DNA from: CAVSMC01 sp963798655
GTDB lineage: Bacteria; Pseudomonadota; Gammaproteobacteria; Burkholderiales; Casimicrobiaceae
Reading direction: 5' to 3'
DNA length: 64,000 nucleotides
Assembly (NCBI GenBank): GCA_963798655.1
Contig: CAWCUH010000020.1
Span: 1-64,000 of the forward strand
The first letter of the stretch is position 1, and each line of letters begins with the position of its first letter. Under the pieces are notes generated by a model. It was not told the DNA's origin, made no database searches, and was given only the letters and a program-made list of their open reading frames with translations. The translations under genes and the position numbers were made by a program. Below are positions 59,064 to 64,000 of this stretch, one piece after another.

Positions 59064-59522
59064 TCAGTCGTCGCCGTAGAGCTTCTGCACGCGCTCGCGC
59101 CGCTCCTGCGCCTCGAGCGACAGCGTCGCCGTCGGCCGCGCGAGCAGTCGCGGAATGCCGATCGGCTCGCCGGTCTCCTCGCAGTAGCCGTACGAGCCTT
59201 CATCGATGAGCCGTAGCGACTTTTCGACCTTCTTCAGCAGCTTGCGTTCCCGGTCGCGAGTGCGCAGCTCGAGCGTGTATTCCTCCTCGAGCGTCGCGCG
59301 ATCCGACGGGTCGGTGGTGATCTCGTTCTCGCGAAGGTGCTGGCCGGTGTCGTCGGCGTTTTGCAGCATCTGGTCCCGAAGATCGATCAGCCGCTGCTTG
59401 AAGAACGCGAGCTGCGCCTCGTTCATGTAATCCTTCTCGGGCGCCTTCAGCAGATCCTCTTCGGTGAGGACCTTGGGCTTCCTCACCGCGGTTGCCGCGG
59501 CTGCTGCACTCTTGCCTGCCAT
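59064..59522 (-). CDS. dksA: RNA polymerase-binding transcription factor DksA (zinc-ligand-poor)
   Basis: DksA enters the RNA polymerase secondary channel and works with ppGpp. The coiled-coil tip motif DPSDRA gives D71, D74 and A76 as in E. coli. The C-terminal globule, however, has C114, T117, S135 and A138 where E. coli has four cysteines, so it should not hold zinc. 152 aa; start at 59522 (MAGKSAAAAATAVRKPKVL). A TATAAT lies about 90 bases upstream. Confidence 0.95.
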   Translation of the reverse strand: MAGKSAAAAATAVRKPKVLTEEDLLKAPEKDYMNEAQLAFFKQRLIDLRDQMLQNADDTGQHLRENEITTDPSDRATLEEEYTLELRTRDRERKLLKKVEKSLRLIDEGSYGYCEETGEPIGIPRLLARPTATLSLEAQERRERVQKLYGDD

Positions 59523-59610
59523 GCTGACCTCTGTTGACCTCGCCATCGGAGCTCTTTCGTCGGCCGCGACGTCTGTCGCAAACGCATCAGCGGCCCGCAG
59601 TAAACTCGGC

Positions 59611-59616
59611 ATTATA
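59611..59616 (-). promoter_or_regulatory. -10 box (TATAAT) for dksA
   Basis: TATAAT is read on the minus strand within GCGCTATAATGCCGAG, 89 bases upstream of the dksA ATG, in the 195-base divergent spacer with pyrC. The -35 is not convincing. No promoter was recognised for pyrC in the same spacer. Confidence 0.45.
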
Positions 59617-59717
59617 GCGCGCTCCCGCAACGGATCGCCACACCGAGCCGCGGCCGAGCCGCACTGGTGCGTCGAGCGTCCATGAACTCGTTCCACCCGT
59701 AAAAACAACCGGTTCCC

Positions 59718-60761
59718 GTGCTGCCCGACTCCGACCGACGGTCGCTTCGCGTCACCCGACCCGACGACTGGCATCTGCATCTTCGCGACGGCGCCGCGAT
59801 GCGCTCGGTCGTCGCCGCAACCGCGCGCGTGTTTCGCAGAGCAATCGTCATGCCCAATCTGAAACCGCCCGTCGTGTCGGTCGCAGGCGCCGCCGCCTAC
59901 CGCGAGCGGATCGTCGCCGCGGCGGACGCGCGTTTCGAGCCTCTGATGACGCTGTACCTCACCGACAACACGTTGCCGGCCGAGATTGCGCGAGCGAAGG
60001 CGTCGGGCTTCGTGCACGCGGTCAAGTACTACCCCGCCGGCGCGACGACGAATTCGGATTCCGGCGTGACGTCGCTCGAACGCGTTCGCGATGTCCTCGC
60101 GGCGATGGAGCGCGAAGGCGTCGTGCTCTGCGTGCACGGCGAAGTGACCGACGCGGCGATCGACGTGTTCGATCGCGAGCGCGTGTTCGTCGAGCGCCAC
60201 CTCGCGCGCATCGTGCGCGACTACCCGGCGCTTCGCGTCGTGCTCGAGCACGTGACGACACGCGAGGCCGTCGAGTTCGTCGAGTCGGCGGCGCCGACGC
60301 TCGCCGCGACGATCACGCCGCAGCATCTTCTGTATTCGCGCAACGCGCTTCTCGCGGGCGGCGTGCGCCCGCACCTCTATTGCCTGCCGGTGCTCAAGCG
60401 CGAGACACATCGGCAGGCGCTGGTGCGCGCCGCGACATCGGGCAATCCGAAGTTCTTCCTCGGCACCGACAGCGCGCCGCATGCGCGCAGCACGAAGGAG
60501 AGCGGCTGCGGCTGCGCCGGCTGCTACAGCGCGCCGGCGGCGCTCGAGCTCTACGCCGAGGCGTTCGAGGACGCCGGATGCCTCGACCGGCTCGAAGCGT
60601 TCGCGAGCTTCTTCGGCGCCGATTTCTACAGGCTGCCGCGCAACGTCGACACGGTGACGCTGATGCGCGAGCCGTGGGACATGCCGGAGGAGTTCGAATT
60701 CGCGAGCGAGACGATCGTGCCGCTTCGCGCCGGAGAGGTCGTTCGCTGGCGGGTGCTGTAG
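59718..60761 (+). CDS. pyrC: Dihydroorotase PyrC (class II)
   Basis: PyrC cyclises carbamoyl aspartate in pyrimidine synthesis. Zinc ligands H19 and H21 are in DDWHLHLRDG, the carboxylated lysine is K103 in AVKYYPAGATTNSDSG, further histidines are H140 and the one in LEHVTT, and the catalytic Asp is in GTDSAPH. 347 aa, the class II (E. coli-like) size. The start is GTG at 59718. Confidence 0.96.
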   Translation: MLPDSDRRSLRVTRPDDWHLHLRDGAAMRSVVAATARVFRRAIVMPNLKPPVVSVAGAAAYRERIVAAADARFEPLMTLYLTDNTLPAEIARAKASGFVHAVKYYPAGATTNSDSGVTSLERVRDVLAAMEREGVVLCVHGEVTDAAIDVFDRERVFVERHLARIVRDYPALRVVLEHVTTREAVEFVESAAPTLAATITPQHLLYSRNALLAGGVRPHLYCLPVLKRETHRQALVRAATSGNPKFFLGTDSAPHARSTKESGCGCAGCYSAPAALELYAEAFEDAGCLDRLEAFASFFGADFYRLPRNVDTVTLMREPWDMPEEFEFASETIVPLRAGEVVRWRVL

Positions 60762-60837
60762 CGGACGCCGCGCCGCACTGCGACAAACCAGGCGCAACGA
60801 CGGGAACGTTGCAGCGCGGGTGCTATCCTAGCGATCC

Positions 60838-61183
60838 GAAGCCAGCCAGGCCGTCGCTGCCTCGCCGTCAAACGCGGGGGAGAGGAAAGTCCGGGCTCCG
60901 CAGAGCAGGATGCTGGGTAACGCCCAGCCGCGATAAGCCGTCGCTCACGCGGCGGCGAATGCGAGGAACAGGGCCACAGAGACGAGTCGCCTGCGTTCGC
61001 GCAGGCGGGTGAAACGCGGCAACCTCCATCCGGAGCAACACCAAGCATGCGGGCGATGACGCTGCTCGCCGAGTCCGCGGGTAGGTGGCTCGAGCGCGCC
61101 GGCAACGGCGCGCCTAGAGGAATGACGGTCATAGCATGCGTACGCGCATGCCGTAACAGAACCCGGCTTACCGGCTGACTTCG
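60838..61183 (+). ncRNA. rnpB: RNase P RNA (class A)
   Basis: Catalytic RNA of RNase P. The conserved 5' block GAGGAAAGTCCGGGCTCC begins at about 60881, GCCACAGAGACGA (P4/J regions) is near 60973, and AGAGGAATGACGGTC near 61116 and ACAGAACCCGGCTTA near 61156 complete the core. The 5' end GAAGCCAGCC pairs with GGCTGACTTC at the 3' end (P1). It ends 4 bases before the convergent MFS stop. A TATCCT at 60824-60829 is a poor candidate -10. Confidence 0.95.
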
Positions 61184-61186
61184 GCT

Positions 61187-62428
61187 TTATTGCACGCGCG
61201 CGTCGTCGTCCCCTGGATCGGGCGCGCGCTTCGCACGGATCGCGAGCTCGTAGGCGACGAGCGCGGCTGCGGCGCATGCGAGCAGCAGCCACGGGGTGCG
61301 CGAGCGATCCGCGTCGATCGCGAAGAACCCGGCCAGTGCGAGCGGCGCGATCGCGCGCGCGACGAGTTGCGGCATCGCGAGCCTGCCGAGCAGCGTGCCG
61401 TAGTCGCGGCGACCGAAGAGCTCGGCCGGAACGATGCCGCGCACGATCGTCAGCACGCCGTTGCTCCATCCGTACAGCGCCGCGAACGCGAACGCGACGC
61501 CGAGTCGCGCGTCAACCCGCGTGAATACCGCGAGCGAGGCGACCAGCAGAGCAAAGGCGAACGTGCCGACGGCGATCGGCCTGAAGCGGCGCGCGAACGC
61601 GTACTCGACGATGCGCCCGGCGACCTGCATCGGTCCGATCAGCGCGCCGACGGCGACTGCCTGCGCCGCCGTCAGCCCCCTCGCCGTCAACAGCTGGATG
61701 AGATGCGCCGACAAGCCGCCCGCGAGCAGTGCCGCGAGCGCGAGCGCAGCGGCGAGCCAGCAGTACGCGCCGGCGCTTTCGGCCGGCACCGCGCCCGATG
61801 GTCGCGTCGACGCGGTGCGCGGGCCACCGTGGCCGCCGGCGGGCACGAACAGCAGATGCAGCGGCAGGCACAGCGCGAGCGAGAGCAGCGCGTAGCAGCC
61901 GAACGTGCCGCGCCATCCGATGGATTGCTGCAGCAACTGCGACAACGGCCAGAACACCGTGCTCGCGAATCCGCCGAAGAGCGTGAGCGCGGTGACGGCG
62001 CGCCGGTACGATGGGCCGGCGATCGTCGACAGTGCCGCGAACGCGGGGTCGTACAGCGTCGCCGCCATCGCCGCTCCGGCGAGAATCCACCCGACGGTGA
62101 GGGTGAGCGGTCCCTGCGCGAGCGCGAGCGTCGCGAGAGCGATCGACGCGAGTACGGAGCCTGTTGCGAGCACCGTGCGGCCGCCGAACGCGTCGATGCG
62201 CCGGCCGATCCACGGCGACGCAGCGCCCGACACGATGAGCCCTGCGGTGAATCCTCCGAACAGCGTGACGTCGCCGACTCCGAGATCGGCGCGGATCGCC
62301 GGCGCGAGCACGGCGATCGAGTAGAACAGCGTGCCCCACGAAACGATCTGCGCGACGCCGAGCGCGCTGACGACGACCGCGAGCCGCTGCGCGCCGCGCG
62401 CGGGTGCGTCAGCGTCGCCGCCGCGCAT
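61187..62428 (-). CDS. Major facilitator superfamily transporter
   Basis: About twelve hydrophobic helices. The loop after helix 2 has GRRIDAFGGRTVLATG, the MFS motif A pattern, and the second half repeats it as RRDYGTLLGRLAMPQ. 413 aa. The profile is that of the MCT/OFA-like or sugar/drug MFS branches; the substrate cannot be assigned. It starts inside the last 20 bases of the oxidoreductase gene, so the two are probably coexpressed. Confidence 0.88.
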   Translation of the reverse strand: MRGGDADAPARGAQRLAVVVSALGVAQIVSWGTLFYSIAVLAPAIRADLGVGDVTLFGGFTAGLIVSGAASPWIGRRIDAFGGRTVLATGSVLASIALATLALAQGPLTLTVGWILAGAAMAATLYDPAFAALSTIAGPSYRRAVTALTLFGGFASTVFWPLSQLLQQSIGWRGTFGCYALLSLALCLPLHLLFVPAGGHGGPRTASTRPSGAVPAESAGAYCWLAAALALAALLAGGLSAHLIQLLTARGLTAAQAVAVGALIGPMQVAGRIVEYAFARRFRPIAVGTFAFALLVASLAVFTRVDARLGVAFAFAALYGWSNGVLTIVRGIVPAELFGRRDYGTLLGRLAMPQLVARAIAPLALAGFFAIDADRSRTPWLLLACAAAALVAYELAIRAKRAPDPGDDDARVQ

Positions 62429-64000
62429 CGCGCAGGATTTCTCGCGCGGCGTTGTGTCCCGGAACGCCGGTGACGCCTCCGCCCGGATGAGTGCCGGACC
62501 CGCACATGTACAGGCCGCGCAGCGGCGCGCGATAGTTGCCGCTGCCGAGAACCGGGCGCGCGCTGAACAGCTGATCGAGCGTGAGCGCGCCGTGGAAGAT
62601 GTCGCCGCCGGTCAGGCCGAAGTCGCGCTCCATGTCGAGCGGCGACCACGCGCGGCGCCCGACGATGCTCGCGCGAAAGTTCGGCGCGACGGCGTCGACC
62701 GCGCCGATCATCACGTCGGTCGCCTCGTCGCGCGCGTCGTCCCATGTGCGGCCCGGCTGCACGCGCGCGATGTCGGGATGCACGTGCTGGCAGAAGAGGC
62801 TCGCGACGTGCATGCCCGGCGGCGCGAGCGAATCGTCGACGACCGAAGGAATCAGCAGCTCGACGATCGGCGCGCGCGACCAGCCGAACGTCTTCGCATC
62901 GAAGTACGCGCTCTCCATGTAGGCGAGCGACGGCGCGACGATGATGCCGCTCGCGTGGTGCGGCTGCGGCTGCGTGCCGCGCAGCGCGGCGAAGTCGGGA
63001 AGCTCGGCGAGCGCGACGTTCACGCGGAACGTGCCCGACGCGTACTTGTAGGCGGCGATCCGCGCGCGAAAATCGGCATCGAGATGCTCGGGCGCGACCA
63101 GCCGCTCGAACAGCACGCGCGGCGTCACGCTCGCGACGACGCGCGTCGCCTCGACGACCTCGCCGCTGTCGAGCTCGACGCCGGCGGCGCGTCCCGCCTT
63201 CACGATGACGCGCGCAACCGGCGCTGCCGTGCGCGTGACGACGCCGCGCGCTTCGCATTCGCGCGCCATCGCCTGCGTGATCGCTCCCATTCCTCCGATT
63301 GCGTGGCCCCACTGGCCGCGCTGGCCGTTCGCCTCGCCGAACACGTGATGGAGCAGCACGTACGCGGACCCCGGCGTGTACGGGCTCGCGAAATTGCCCA
63401 CGACGGCGTCGAAGCCGAACGCGGCCTTGATCGGAGCCGAGTCGAACCAGCGGTCCAGCACGTCGCCGGCGCTCTTGGCGAACAGATCGACGACGTCGCG
63501 GCGGCCGGCGAGATCGAGCGCACGAAACGCCTTCGCCGTTTTCCAGGCGTCCAGCAGCGAGGCGAGATCGAAGCGGCCCCGCGCGCCGATGTTGGGCGGC
63601 GTGGCGAGCAGCAACGCGCGCAGCACGTCGGCAACGCGGTCGAGCATCGCGTAATACGAGGGCAGCGTTTGCGCATCGCGGCGCGAGAAGCGGGCGACTT
63701 CGGCCTGCGTCGCGGCGAGGCCGCCGCCGACCTTGATGCAATCCGGTCCCGGAAGGGGCAGGAAGTTCGAGAACGGACGCAGCACGATGCGCAGCCCGTG
63801 CTGCGCAAGGCGCAGGTCGCGCAGCACGTTCGGGTGCAGCAGGCTCACCGTGTAGGCGAGCGTCGAGTTGCGAAATCCCGGATGGAACTCCTCGGTGACG
63901 ACCGCTCCGCCGAGCACGTCGCGCCGCTCGAGCACGCAGACGGATAGCCCGCCCGCGGCGAGATAGGCGGCGCAGACGAGGCCGTTGTGGCCGCCGCCGA
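62409..64000 (-). CDS. Phytoene desaturase-like FAD oxidoreductase (PYROXD2-type), N-terminus cut off
   Basis: Amine-oxidase/CrtI fold flavoprotein. The dinucleotide motif GGGHNGLVCAAYLAAGG is encoded at the window edge, followed by VCVLERRDVLGGAVVTEEF. The C-terminus has GLYMCGSGTHPGGGVTGVPGHNAAREIL, the FAD-contacting end of the family. The resemblance is to PYROXD2/NAD(P)-FAD carotenoid-type proteins of soil bacteria rather than to a carotenoid operon: no crt genes are near. At least 530 aa; only the first few residues are missing. Confidence 0.88.
   Translation of the reverse strand, partial: GGGHNGLVCAAYLAAGGLSVCVLERRDVLGGAVVTEEFHPGFRNSTLAYTVSLLHPNVLRDLRLAQHGLRIVLRPFSNFLPLPGPDCIKVGGGLAATQAEVARFSRRDAQTLPSYYAMLDRVADVLRALLLATPPNIGARGRFDLASLLDAWKTAKAFRALDLAGRRDVVDLFAKSAGDVLDRWFDSAPIKAAFGFDAVVGNFASPYTPGSAYVLLHHVFGEANGQRGQWGHAIGGMGAITQAMARECEARGVVTRTAAPVARVIVKAGRAAGVELDSGEVVEATRVVASVTPRVLFERLVAPEHLDADFRARIAAYKYASGTFRVNVALAELPDFAALRGTQPQPHHASGIIVAPSLAYMESAYFDAKTFGWSRAPIVELLIPSVVDDSLAPPGMHVASLFCQHVHPDIARVQPGRTWDDARDEATDVMIGAVDAVAPNFRASIVGRRAWSPLDMERDFGLTGGDIFHGALTLDQLFSARPVLGSGNYRAPLRGLYMCGSGTHPGGGVTGVPGHNAAREILRDARRRR

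Noticed and set aside
62409..64000. Carotenoid biosynthesis locus
   Set aside because: The flavoprotein is CrtI-like, but no crtB, crtE or other carotenoid genes are visible, and its neighbour is an MFS transporter.

Overview
The window is about 64 kb of chromosome from a high-GC (roughly two thirds G+C) Betaproteobacterium, probably Burkholderiales or a close relative. The evidence is gene content and order: petABC next to sspAB, a complete his cluster downstream of murA, an mla operon with mlaA inside it, the lptCAB-rpoN-hpf-ptsN-hprK-rapZ block, ruvCAB beside ybgC-tolQRA, a zinc-ligand-poor DksA, and a proteobacterial class A RNase P RNA. No prophage, plasmid, CRISPR array, rRNA operon or complete insertion sequence was seen. 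Almost everything is housekeeping, and genes often overlap by 1 to 4 bases (ATGA or TGATG).

Layout, left to right. Positions 1-4139 (minus) hold a cut-off tRNA-Thr, sspB, sspA and the cytochrome bc1 genes. A DegS-like protease (plus) converges on tatABC (minus), and tatABC is followed by a HIT protein and hisEIFAHBC, an EthD-like gene, hisDG, queF and murA. Further right on the same strand are ibaG, an ABC-2 exporter, mlaBCADEF and a CPA2 cation/proton antiporter. From 24.8 to 40.4 kb the plus strand carries kdsDC-lptCAB-rpoN-hpf-ptsN-hprK-rapZ-ubiX, a LON-domain gene, yebC-ruvC-HAD-ruvA-ruvB-ybgC and tolQRA. From 40.5 to 48.9 kb gene order looks less conserved: a large unassigned protein, an FKBP isomerase, pepN, fpr, an acetyltransferase, a small lipoprotein, a decayed HAD fragment and a frameshifted menE. 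The minus strand from 49 to 59.5 kb carries menB, a Bug-type binding protein, an SDR, a zinc-ribbon/DUF4019-like/SPFH group, dsbC, a UbiH-like monooxygenase, hslV, a double-STAS protein, sodB and dksA. pyrC and rnpB (plus) follow, then an MFS gene and a partial phytoene-desaturase-like oxidoreductase (minus).

The dominant theme is the cell envelope: LPS Kdo synthesis and transport (kdsDC, lptCAB), phospholipid retention (mla), peptidoglycan (murA), Tol and Tat. It is combined with histidine synthesis, PTS-Ntr/sigma-54 regulation, recombination and quinone metabolism.

The least expected content is small. Two families of short palindromic intergenic repeats occur in three copies each: family 1 has GGGTCAGAGT ends, family 2 has a GAAAAC..GATGGAT head and a GC-rich hairpin. 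They lie in leaders or 3' junctions of yebC, hslV, pepN/fpr, hisH/hisB, ruvC and the SPFH gene. Two genes, hisI and menE, each appear to have lost one base, so these are either real mutations or assembly errors. Two gene remnants survive, a DUF4442-type fragment between ruvA and ruvB and a HAD fragment next to menE. tolB-pal and hslU are missing from their usual places.
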